Source: Dehalococcoidia bacterium (GTDB lineage: Bacteria; Chloroflexota; Dehalococcoidia; Dehalococcoidales; Fen-1064). Taken from it: 14,244 nucleotides of DNA. Every line of letters starts with the position of its first letter. The stretch's first letter is position 1. The translations under genes were made by a program, and so were the position numbers. The notes under the pieces are model-generated. The model saw only the letters and a program-made list of their open reading frames with translations. It did not search any database and was not told the origin of the DNA. The stretch covers positions 1 through 14,244 of the forward strand of contig JAUYDN010000031.1 of assembly GCA_030691775.1 (NCBI GenBank), given 5' to 3'. Below, piece by piece: positions 6,292 to 14,244 of the stretch.

Positions 6292-8793
6292 TTACCCCGT
6301 CCCGAATACCCCTGCCGCTACCAGCGCAATAAATTCCTCATCCGTCATCCCCAGTATTTCCGTGCATACGTAGGCATTATGTTCTCCCAGGCACGGGTCG
6401 GGGAGATATTGGCGGGCAGGTGTCTTCGAGAAACGTGGCGGTAAAGCGTCAACCTGGTGCTCGCCCATTACCGGGTGTCCGAAGGTGAGCCAATGCCGAC
6501 GGAGTGTAAAGTGCGGGTCGATATCAAGGTCGTAGGCATTTTGCACCACACCCGCCGCGATGCCCGCGCCCTGAAGCCGGTCCATCACGTCTTCTGCTTT
6601 CTGGTTCACCGACCACGCCTCTGTCAGTCGTTCTAGCTCGTCTTCGTTCTCCTGGCGTTTTTCAAAGGTACTGAAACGCTTGTCCTTGATTAGTGCCGTT
6701 AAGCCTGTGACCTGGCAGAACACCCGCCATTCTTCATCAGAAGCCACCGCGATGCCGCACCAGCGGTCGAAACCCTGACAGCGGAACGCACCGTGGGGAG
6801 ACATAAACCGGTCGCGGTTGCCCATGCGCGTGGCGACCGTGCCGTTCGCCTGGTAATCGAGCAATTGGGTTGCCAGGAACTGGATACCGCTTTCGTTCTG
6901 CGATTGGTCGATGTACTGCCCCTTACCCGTCTTCTCCCGCTCCAGCAGTGCGGTGACAATCGCCGAAACCAGGTATTGCGGCGCAATATGGTCGGTGTAA
7001 GCCCAGAAAACCCCGCTCGGCACGCGGTCGGGCCAACCGGTGATGTCATCGAACCCGCACATCGCCGCGGCATGATGCCCGTACCCGCCGAACTGGCTCG
7101 AAGGTCCGTATTGCCCTAACTGCGAGGTACTGGCATAAATAAGGCGCGGGTTCAACTCTTTCGCCACGTTATACCCCAGCCCGAGCCGGGGAATCACCCC
7201 AGGGCGGTAGGATTCAACGAGCACATCTGCCCACCTGATGAGCCGTTTCGCCAGGTCCAGACCTTCCGGTTTGCTCAGGTCAACGGTCATCCCGTAACGG
7301 TTGACGTTATAGTTGGCGAACCAGGCACTGCGGTCGGCTTCCGGCTTCTCGTCTTTGTAAGGCGGTACCAGCCTGCCGATATCCGGCCTATCCGGGGATT
7401 CAATTTTAACGACCGTAGCGCCGTGGTCAGCAAGGTAACGGACAGCACGCGGTCCAACCGTCACCCACGTCAAATCGATTACTTTCAGCCCTTTGAAGAC
7501 CTCGTTATTATCTACATTTGCCAATGGTGCTCGCGGCTTCCTCTTGCGCAATGATTTCAGCTTATCTCCCAGGATTACATCGTTGTGTTCACCAATCATC
7601 GGGGCGCGGCGCCGGATGCGGTACTGTTTATGCTCCATCTGGAAGGGAGCGCCCGGATGAAGGAGACGTGCATTAGCCTGCGGTTGGCTCACTGCCTGCC
7701 AGAACTTTCTCACCTGAAAATGTTCCTCGGAGAGCAGGTCGGGGGTCATGCAGACCGGCGCCAGCATAAAGCCTCGTGCCAGTGCCTCATCAAAAAGCTC
7801 CCGCTTCGTTTTGGTCATGAAGAACGGGCGCAATCGGTCCTTCATGGCAAGAATTTCATCCCGCAGTCTTTCGCGGTCTTCCTTGGTAAGCTGTTGTCCA
7901 ATCCTGCCCTGTTCCCAGTTGTAGGCGTTCAGCACCTCGTCGTGCATACCCTCCTCGCCCATCCATTTCAGCACGGCGCGTGTATGGTGTCCCTGCTGTC
8001 CCGTCACCAGGTTGTAGAGCACATAACCGTCCTTACATTCCATGAACTGACCCTGCGTCCGTGTCATACCCGGCGTAAGTCCGGTACCGGCATCCGCCCG
8101 CCAGACAACGATTTTCTGGAAGAACCAGTACTGGTGGTTGGAGAAGGTCTCCCAGACGACACACTCCTGCGCCGAGATGTCCACCCACTGCCCCTCCCCC
8201 GTGCGTTCCCGGTGGTAGAGGGCGATAAGCGCTGCCGCGGCGGCATCGTTGCTGGCGTGGAGATAAGCCTGGGGAATACTGATGCGCAGGGGCGGCCGGT
8301 CCGTCTCACCCACCAGGTTTATATAGCCTGCCATCGCCTGGACGACGATATCCGGTGCTTTGAAAGAGGCATACGGTCCCGATTGCCCGAAACCGGTGAT
8401 GGAGACCACGACGAGAGAAGGGTTGAGAGCATTTAACTTTTCATAACCCAGCCCGATATTTTCCAGGTAACCGGGTGTGAAGGATTCCACAACGAGGTCG
8501 GATTTCCTTACCAGTTCCAGGAAAATTCTTCGCCCCTGCTCGGAGGTGATATCGAGCGTGATACCGCGTTTGCTGGTGTTATATGCCCACCAGTGCAGGC
8601 TCGATTCAGGGTCGGGTCTGTTGCCATAAAATGGACCCTGCCGGCGGCCTGGGTCTCCACCGGGTGGCTCTATCTTGATGACATCGGCTCCCAGGTCACC
8701 GAGTATTTTCCCGCATAAAAAGCCTTTCTCATCCGTCAAGTCCAGTACTCTATATCCCCGCAACCCTGAACCAGCCGTACGAGCAGTTGCCAT
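6292..8793 (-). CDS. Tandem double CaiB/BaiF family CoA-transferase (class III)
   Basis: The 833-residue protein consists of two complete class III CoA-transferase units, about 10-415 and 432-833. Each begins with the family's LRGYRVLDLT / FKGLKVIDLT opening, followed by DLGADVIKIEPP / DHGATVVKIESP. Each later has RERTGEGQWVDIS / REKTGKGQYIDQS. Single-domain members move CoA between acids through a glutamyl- or aspartyl-linked intermediate on a conserved Asp. Here the second unit keeps the aligned Asp (Asp601 in AYTDHIAP). The first has Tyr177 (PQAYLHAS), so it may be non-catalytic. The two-unit layout with the active Asp in the second half resembles DddD DMSP lyases, but substrate cannot be told from this. 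ATG 8793 is preferred over TTG 8817: it has a GGAGG-rich leader and fits the domain start. The dehydrogenase lies downstream on the same strand. Confidence 0.93.
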   Translation of the reverse strand: MATARTAGSGLRGYRVLDLTDEKGFLCGKILGDLGADVIKIEPPGGDPGRRQGPFYGNRPDPESSLHWWAYNTSKRGITLDITSEQGRRIFLELVRKSDLVVESFTPGYLENIGLGYEKLNALNPSLVVVSITGFGQSGPYASFKAPDIVVQAMAGYINLVGETDRPPLRISIPQAYLHASNDAAAAALIALYHRERTGEGQWVDISAQECVVWETFSNHQYWFFQKIVVWRADAGTGLTPGMTRTQGQFMECKDGYVLYNLVTGQQGHHTRAVLKWMGEEGMHDEVLNAYNWEQGRIGQQLTKEDRERLRDEILAMKDRLRPFFMTKTKRELFDEALARGFMLAPVCMTPDLLSEEHFQVRKFWQAVSQPQANARLLHPGAPFQMEHKQYRIRRRAPMIGEHNDVILGDKLKSLRKRKPRAPLANVDNNEVFKGLKVIDLTWVTVGPRAVRYLADHGATVVKIESPDRPDIGRLVPPYKDEKPEADRSAWFANYNVNRYGMTVDLSKPEGLDLAKRLIRWADVLVESYRPGVIPRLGLGYNVAKELNPRLIYASTSQLGQYGPSSQFGGYGHHAAAMCGFDDITGWPDRVPSGVFWAYTDHIAPQYLVSAIVTALLEREKTGKGQYIDQSQNESGIQFLATQLLDYQANGTVATRMGNRDRFMSPHGAFRCQGFDRWCGIAVASDEEWRVFCQVTGLTALIKDKRFSTFEKRQENEDELERLTEAWSVNQKAEDVMDRLQGAGIAAGVVQNAYDLDIDPHFTLRRHWLTFGHPVMGEHQVDALPPRFSKTPARQYLPDPCLGEHNAYVCTEILGMTDEEFIALVAAGVFGTG

Positions 8794-8819
8794 GGTTCCC
8801 CCTTCCTCCCTTTGCAAAA

Positions 8820-8854
8820 TGTCACCCTGAGCCCCGACTTGTCGAGGAAGGGTC
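8820..8854. repeat. Dispersed GTCACCCTGAG...-type repeat unit
   Basis: The 68-bp spacer between the acyltransferase and the CoA-transferase contains TGTCACCCTGAGCC, an imperfect centre CCCGACTTGTCGAGG, then AAGGGTCTCC. This matches the general pattern of the common GTCATTCTGAG...AGAATCT spacer repeats. Only one copy lies in the window, so family membership is by resemblance. It could act as a transcript-end hairpin for the acyltransferase. Confidence 0.5.
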
Positions 8855-8861
8855 TCCTTGC

Positions 8862-10133
8862 CTACCTCAATGTTTTCTTTAACCGTATCCCCAGCACAAA
8901 GCGGGTGATATTATTGGTCTTGCACAACTGCAACAAAGCCACGCAACCGATGTAGGTAAGAACAACAATAATAACATATTTGGGCAGGACAGGCATATTC
9001 CATTTGACCACGTAATAGCTGAGAATGGCGATAAAGGTGGAGTGGACAATGTAGACCGGCAGGACAGCTTCGTTCCCCCATCGAACGAACCGCCCGCTCC
9101 TGTTCAAGAACTTACGCCCAAGGTAAAGCAGGCTCAATACCCATGACCAGGTGGTGACAGCATAGAGCGATTGCGACATTATAAAGCCCCTGGTGCCTGG
9201 TTCCCCACGGAAAGTGTACCAGAACTGTTTGAGCGGAGCGTTATTCCAGGTCGGAAACACGAGTAGCATAAAAAGCACCATCGAAATGAGCGCGATTGGA
9301 ATAGCGATGAGCCCGGTCTTATCGATGCCCTTCTGGAAGCGTGCGTTCGAATAGATGAAGAATCCGTAGACCAGGAAAAGCACGTAATAGAGCACCTGGA
9401 AATCACCGACCATAACCCAGCCGATGATACGGAAGTTCGTGCCGCCGATACTCACTTTCCATTGCGAAAATATGTTGACAAGCACAATCGGAATGACGAG
9501 GAGTAAAAGAGCGCCGCGTTTATCAAAGAAGCTGGCTAAGCGGGGAATAAACTTCTCCCGTGCTTTGTGGTAGATGAGGTACAGGAACGGGAATAACACG
9601 AATGTATAGACCACCAGGTACCACAGGAACCATAAAGCCCCCGCCCGGAAAGCGCCGCCGTACATGACACTGAACGGAGTGACAGCTTTCCCCAGCCAGA
9701 ATTTTACATACCAGTCGAAGAAGTTATTGTACGTAAGGCTGAAGAACCTATCGAAAAACAGCTGGGAGAAATAGTAGCACGGCGGAACGATTACAAGCAT
9801 CCCGAAGATGAACGGCACCACCAGCCTCTGCAAACGCTCCAGCAAATACGTGCCCCATTTCCTCACCCCGAAAGAGTACCAGGCGGCGACACCGGCGATG
9901 AAGAACAAAAGTTCCATGTGGAATTTATCCAGTACCTGCACCAGAGCCTGTGTGGCGAGGTTTAGCTGGGGGTTACGGATGTACCAGCCGTACGGCGCGA
10001 AGGTCATCGCCGTGTGGAATAGAATAAGCTCTGCGATGACGAAAATCCGCAACCAGTCAAGGTGACTGAGACGGTTCGATGGTTGCTGTGCTACGTTCAG
10101 GTGGACAAGCTCTTGTGGTGGCTGTACCCGCAT
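8862..10133 (-). CDS. Acyltransferase 3 family integral membrane protein
   Basis: The 423-residue protein is strongly hydrophobic with about ten membrane helices. It opens with RLSHLDWLRIFVIAELILFH (21-40), the usual first helix of acyltransferase-3 (OafA/OpgC-like) proteins, ending in the conserved His40. FHMELLFFIAGVAAWYS (71-87), RLQRLVVPFIFG (100-111) and a late NEAVLPVYIVH (354-364) are also typical. Such enzymes move acyl groups, often acetyl or succinyl, from a cytoplasmic donor onto sugars, glycans or lipids across the membrane. The acceptor here is unknown. The look is closest to OpgC-like members. GGAGG lies 7 nt before the ATG, and the SIR2 stop is only 13 nt upstream, so the two genes are very likely co-transcribed. 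The length is normal for the family. Confidence 0.88.
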   Translation of the reverse strand: MRVQPPQELVHLNVAQQPSNRLSHLDWLRIFVIAELILFHTAMTFAPYGWYIRNPQLNLATQALVQVLDKFHMELLFFIAGVAAWYSFGVRKWGTYLLERLQRLVVPFIFGMLVIVPPCYYFSQLFFDRFFSLTYNNFFDWYVKFWLGKAVTPFSVMYGGAFRAGALWFLWYLVVYTFVLFPFLYLIYHKAREKFIPRLASFFDKRGALLLLVIPIVLVNIFSQWKVSIGGTNFRIIGWVMVGDFQVLYYVLFLVYGFFIYSNARFQKGIDKTGLIAIPIALISMVLFMLLVFPTWNNAPLKQFWYTFRGEPGTRGFIMSQSLYAVTTWSWVLSLLYLGRKFLNRSGRFVRWGNEAVLPVYIVHSTFIAILSYYVVKWNMPVLPKYVIIVVLTYIGCVALLQLCKTNNITRFVLGIRLKKTLR

Positions 10134-10140
10134 TCACTGC

Positions 10141-10145
10141 CCTCC
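10141..10145 (-). promoter_or_regulatory. Ribosome binding site of the acyltransferase gene
   Basis: GGAGG on the minus strand lies 7 nt from the ATG at 10133 and one base after the SIR2 stop codon (10149-10147). It fixes the start and supports co-translation with SIR2. Confidence 0.75.
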
Positions 10146-10146
10146 G

Positions 10147-10917
10147 TTATTTCACTGACCTGAGGGCACTCACCAGTTGCGGAAGGACTTCGCCCGCTTT
10201 CCCTGTTAACACCACATCGCAAATTGGAGACAGCTCCGATTCGTAGAGATTTACTTCAACCAGCACCCCTCCTCGCCTCTTCACCTCCAGGGGAAAGCCG
10301 GCCGCCGGGTAGACGAAAGCCGATGTCCCCACGCTCAGCATGCAATCGGCGCGCAGGCTTTCACGCTGGCAAACTCTCAGGACGTCTGGCGGAATCGGCT
10401 CTCCGAACATGACGGTATCCGTTTTGACGATGCCATTGCATTCGGGACAGCGTGGCGGCAGGACTTCGAGGGAGAAAGGGGCGCTGTCCCGCGACCAGCG
10501 GGTGTTGCACTCGACACAGCGGAGTTTTTGAGTGTTGCCGTGGATTTCCGCCACATTTTTACTGCCGGCGGCGATATGCAGGTTATCGATATTCTGGGTG
10601 ATGAGGTATTTGAGTAAGCCCATTTGCTCCAGCTCGGCGAGGGCGGTGTGGGCGGGGTTGGGCTTAGCTTCACCGATGGCACGGGCGAACTCGCTGGTAC
10701 GGCTACCCCGTTTCATTATCTCTTCCCAGTGCGCTTTGGGGTCTCTCACAAACCGCTGGTAGCCATCCATCGGCGGTTCTCCTAACTCCGTCCAGAGTCC
10801 GCCAGGACCACGGAAAGGTCTTATGCCGCTCTCCACGGAAATCCCCGCCCCGGTAAGGCAGATGACGTACTTGCTCTTGAGAAGAATTTGAGCCGCCCTC
10901 TCAATGTTTTTAGACAT
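10147..10917 (-). CDS. cobB: SIR2 family NAD-dependent protein deacylase
   Basis: The 256-residue sirtuin uses NAD+ to remove acyl groups from protein lysines, giving O-acyl-ADP-ribose and nicotinamide; it acts in the cytoplasm. All core motifs are visible: GAGISVESGIRPFRG (23-37), TQNIDNLH (107-114), catalytic His126 in EIHGN, zinc ligands Cys134, Cys137, Cys157 and Cys160, GTSAFVYPA (197-205) and VEVN (220-223). The region around 60-72 (KAHWEEIMKRG) lacks the Tyr-x-x-Arg pair that marks desuccinylase-type sirtuins, so deacetylase activity is the better guess. The leader has AAGGGGAG a few bases before the ATG. The membrane acyltransferase follows 13 nt downstream. In other bacteria CobB-type sirtuins regulate acyl-CoA synthetases, which would suit the acyl-CoA genes further along. 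The symbol is by family, not proven orthology. Confidence 0.92.
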   Translation of the reverse strand: MSKNIERAAQILLKSKYVICLTGAGISVESGIRPFRGPGGLWTELGEPPMDGYQRFVRDPKAHWEEIMKRGSRTSEFARAIGEAKPNPAHTALAELEQMGLLKYLITQNIDNLHIAAGSKNVAEIHGNTQKLRCVECNTRWSRDSAPFSLEVLPPRCPECNGIVKTDTVMFGEPIPPDVLRVCQRESLRADCMLSVGTSAFVYPAAGFPLEVKRRGGVLVEVNLYESELSPICDVVLTGKAGEVLPQLVSALRSVK

Positions 10918-10931
10918 GTTACTCCCCTTTG

Positions 10932-10990
10932 TGAAATTTCAAATCACAAGCACCAAATCTCAAACAACATCTAAATTCAAAATCCGAATT
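10932..10990. repeat. A-rich degenerate AAATCxCAAAx spacer repeat
   Basis: The spacer between the four-helix-bundle gene and SIR2 is built from loosely repeated words: AAATTTCAAATC, AAATCTCAAAC, ATCTAAATTC and AAAATCC. Similar wording occurs on the other side of the four-helix gene (11365-11390) and, on the opposite strand, at 2955-3000. It contains no gene. Confidence 0.5.
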
Positions 10991-11351
10991 ACTTAGTCTT
11001 AGCCACTATTGAGTTGAATATCAGCAGCAGTTCTGTTGCCTCCTCCATCAACTTTTGGCGTCTTGTGTCTTCCTCATCGTCACGGACTTCAAGGAGGCCG
11101 AGCCAGTACCTGCTTTCCTTAGCCTCTTTACGGCAAATCTTGATTCGCACACTAAAATCCTTTTTACTTAACGATTCATTTGCTTCAATGTAGTTGGCAC
11201 CTACCGAACCGGATGAACGAATCAACTGCTTGATGTTTTCTATGTTTGCCATCGTCTTCGGAACAGTATTAATGAAAGTGATTACATCCTTTGCGAATAG
11301 CCGGGTCCTCTCCTCTAAATCATACGGTTTCGTTTTTTGGATATTGTGCAT
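10989..11351 (-). CDS. Four-helix-bundle protein (23S rRNA IVS-type family)
   Basis: The 120-residue protein matches the small four-helix-bundle family first found encoded within intervening sequences of 23S rRNA genes (TIGR02436). Visible hallmarks are YDLEERTRLFAKDV (10-23), IRSSGSVGANYIEA (44-57), SKKDF (62-66) and EAKESRYWL (76-84), with four predicted helices filling the chain. Members form pentamers, and a relative (Avd) assists diversity-generating retroelements. No reverse transcriptase or rRNA is present here, so this is a stand-alone copy of unknown role. AAGGA lies 7 nt before the ATG. It sits 38 nt after comM on the same strand and is more AT-rich than comM. Both flanks carry A-rich repeat-like spacers, which hints that gene and flanks may have arrived together. 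Confidence 0.9.
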   Translation of the reverse strand: MHNIQKTKPYDLEERTRLFAKDVITFINTVPKTMANIENIKQLIRSSGSVGANYIEANESLSKKDFSVRIKICRKEAKESRYWLGLLEVRDDEEDTRRQKLMEEATELLLIFNSIVAKTK

Positions 11352-11389
11352 TGGAGTTTCCTTGAGAGTTGAATATTGTGATTTGGGAT

Positions 11390-12916
<1,527 letters not shown>

Positions 12917-12923
12917 AGTTAGT

Positions 12924-12928
12924 TCCTT
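12924..12928 (-). promoter_or_regulatory. comM ribosome binding site overlapping the methylase stop
   Basis: The minus strand reads TAAGGA: the methylase stop TAA (12929-12927) shares bases with the AAGGA Shine-Dalgarno, 7 nt before the comM ATG. This arrangement favours re-initiation by ribosomes finishing the methylase. Confidence 0.65.
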
Positions 12929-14244
12929 AGTCTGCAAAAGGTAAATTAAATTCCGCGAATATCTGCTGAGTCAGAGAAATAACGAGTTTGTAATCATCGA
13001 CAAGATTACCCAGTTCAGAGGAAATCTTTTTCCTTAACTCTTTAAGATAAATTTCGTATTTTTGAACCGCTTTTCCCATGGTTTCCTCATCAGTGGGTAC
13101 GTACAGGAGATAAGAATTTGGTTTTTGGGCATAGACGATGTATTTAGCTTCGTTGATACTTGAAGCATTATATTTGTAACCGCCATCGGATATTACTTCC
13201 TGCTGGGTCAAGAATTGTGTGCCTAACTTCAATAGTTCACCGGTGACGGGTACCGTCTTACAGTCCTCAGCTTTTAGAGCTTTTTCCAAAAACTCTTCAG
13301 GGAATTTTTTAGGACCATTTGGTAGTACCATTTTAAGCACATTATTTTTCAGGGATTCAACATCTTTTGCATATTTGGCTTTCTTCACTTTGGGACGCAT
13401 TTTGCCCAGCTCTGTGCGTTCCCGAACCATTTCTGTCAGACCTTTATATAGTGGCTTAAGATATTTGTTAGTATCCAATCCCATTGCTTCCAGGATGAGA
13501 CTATCCAACTGCCGGCGGTCTTTCATTTTGACTTCCTCGAAGATAGGTCTGACGGGACGTTGTGATATTTTGTCAAAAGAAACTAATAATTTTGTCATTA
13601 TATCATCTGTAAACAAATTCAAATCAGGTAAAACCATGTAATTAACAGCATCCTCCACCATAACATCAAGAGCACCTTCGCCTAAGTTGACTCTCCCAAT
13701 AATTTCCAAGAAAAGCAATGAAACTGAGCTGTTTAAAACCGCTGCCAGAAGTTTTTTATTTATGGCTTTCTTTTCAGAAACGAAATACAATCTACAATCT
13801 GCTAATACAGGGGTGCTACTGAATCTGTGTAATAGTCTGGAGTCATAAGCTTTTGACCAAAAAATGCTCGCAAGTTCAACGTCAGGTAACACCCACCATT
13901 CGGGTTTTCTATTTACGACTGAGGGACGTTTGCTCCATAAAACCCCATCTTTCCCTCTTTGTTTTACGCCGTGAGCAATATAGTTAAGCGCGCCGTTCTT
14001 TTTCGCTTTTAGGAGTTCGGCTCTGCTCCAGGAACAAAAAAAGCCCTTTAGCTTTAACTTATCGTGAGCAATCGCGATACTAGTAGATTCTTTTGGAGAT
14101 TTAAACACCGGGATTAAGAACTCATCTTCAATTCCCCAGTGCTGTATTCTATCAGCTGTCAAATAGAAAAATTCATTAATACCGGTCGTGATGCCCCTCT
14201 TGATACTAGCCACCGTGTTAAAATTGATAAGTTTATCACTACAT
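12927..14244 (-). CDS. N6-adenine DNA methyltransferase, C-terminal part (5' end outside window)
   Basis: The reading frame stays open through the right edge. The GTG at 14213 is probably internal, because upstream codons continue without a stop (LINFNTVASIKRG) and the true start lies outside. Numbered from that GTG, GITTGINEFFYL (7-18) and GRVNLGEGALDV (173-184), plus RRQLDSLILEAMGL (233-246), are typical of the target-recognition half of Eco57I/TaqI-like or type I HsdM-related N6-adenine methylases. The catalytic N-P-P-Y motif and AdoMet-binding motifs would lie upstream and are not visible. About 180 further residues (250-428) could be a helical or nuclease-associated extension, and I see no clear nuclease motif. 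The gene is clearly more AT-rich than comM, which follows after 10 nt, and this suggests acquisition. Whether it is an orphan methylase or part of a restriction system cannot be told. Confidence 0.8.
   Translation of the reverse strand, partial: CSDKLINFNTVASIKRGITTGINEFFYLTADRIQHWGIEDEFLIPVFKSPKESTSIAIAHDKLKLKGFFCSWSRAELLKAKKNGALNYIAHGVKQRGKDGVLWSKRPSVVNRKPEWWVLPDVELASIFWSKAYDSRLLHRFSSTPVLADCRLYFVSEKKAINKKLLAAVLNSSVSLLFLEIIGRVNLGEGALDVMVEDAVNYMVLPDLNLFTDDIMTKLLVSFDKISQRPVRPIFEEVKMKDRRQLDSLILEAMGLDTNKYLKPLYKGLTEMVRERTELGKMRPKVKKAKYAKDVESLKNNVLKMVLPNGPKKFPEEFLEKALKAEDCKTVPVTGELLKLGTQFLTQQEVISDGGYKYNASSINEAKYIVYAQKPNSYLLYVPTDEETMGKAVQKYEIYLKELRKKISSELGNLVDDYKLVISLTQQIFAEFNLPFAD

Noticed and set aside
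7585..8436. 283-residue + strand open frame
   Set aside because: It runs antisense to the first half of the CoA-transferase, which has clear family motifs; this is a shadow.
10989..11351. Possible diversity-generating retroelement accessory gene (Avd)
   Set aside because: No reverse transcriptase, template repeat or variable repeat is found in the window; the protein fits the IVS-type branch.

Overview
The window looks like a chromosomal segment from an uncultured or little-studied anaerobic or fatty-acid-degrading bacterium, most likely Chloroflexota (Dehalococcoidia-like). This is a guess from gene content and texture: a tandem CaiB/BaiF CoA-transferase, a 3-hydroxyacyl-CoA dehydrogenase, a free-standing four-helix-bundle (23S rRNA IVS-type) gene, and many short palindromic repeats between genes. 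No rRNA or other decisive taxonomic marker is present.

Layout. The left edge (about 139-303, + strand) holds what looks like the C-terminal remnant of a DUF2442 protein. It converges on an SbcC/Rad50-like zinc-hook ATPase (311-2878, -) with no sbcD beside it. Next come tRNA-Ser(TGA) (-), a 53-bp tandem direct duplication, a small two-helix membrane protein (+), and a lone 324-residue protein (+) with an R-N-x4-H motif suggesting a HEPN domain. Upstream of this last gene lies copy 1 of a composite palindromic repeat; copy 2 lies at 6000-6128 and carries an extra 42-bp hairpin module.

From about 5050 to the right edge every gene is on the minus strand. In transcription order they are: the C-terminal part of an N6-adenine DNA methyltransferase (its 5' end is outside the window), comM/yifB (10 nt gap, Shine-Dalgarno overlapping the methylase stop), a four-helix-bundle protein, a SIR2 deacylase, a membrane acyltransferase-3 protein (13 nt after SIR2, with its own Shine-Dalgarno), an 833-residue double CaiB/BaiF CoA-transferase, and a C-terminally short 3-hydroxyacyl-CoA dehydrogenase. 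The last two are separated by 462 bp filled with palindromic repeats.

How the genes may work together. The CoA-transferase and dehydrogenase fit an acyl-CoA degradation pathway. SIR2 plus the acyltransferase is probably one transcription unit. The methylase and comM appear translationally coupled. The clearest unusual points are the asymmetric active sites of the double CoA-transferase (Tyr in the first half, Asp in the second), the HEPN-like orphan gene, and the modular palindrome repeats. No defence operon, CRISPR array, prophage or integrase is visible.
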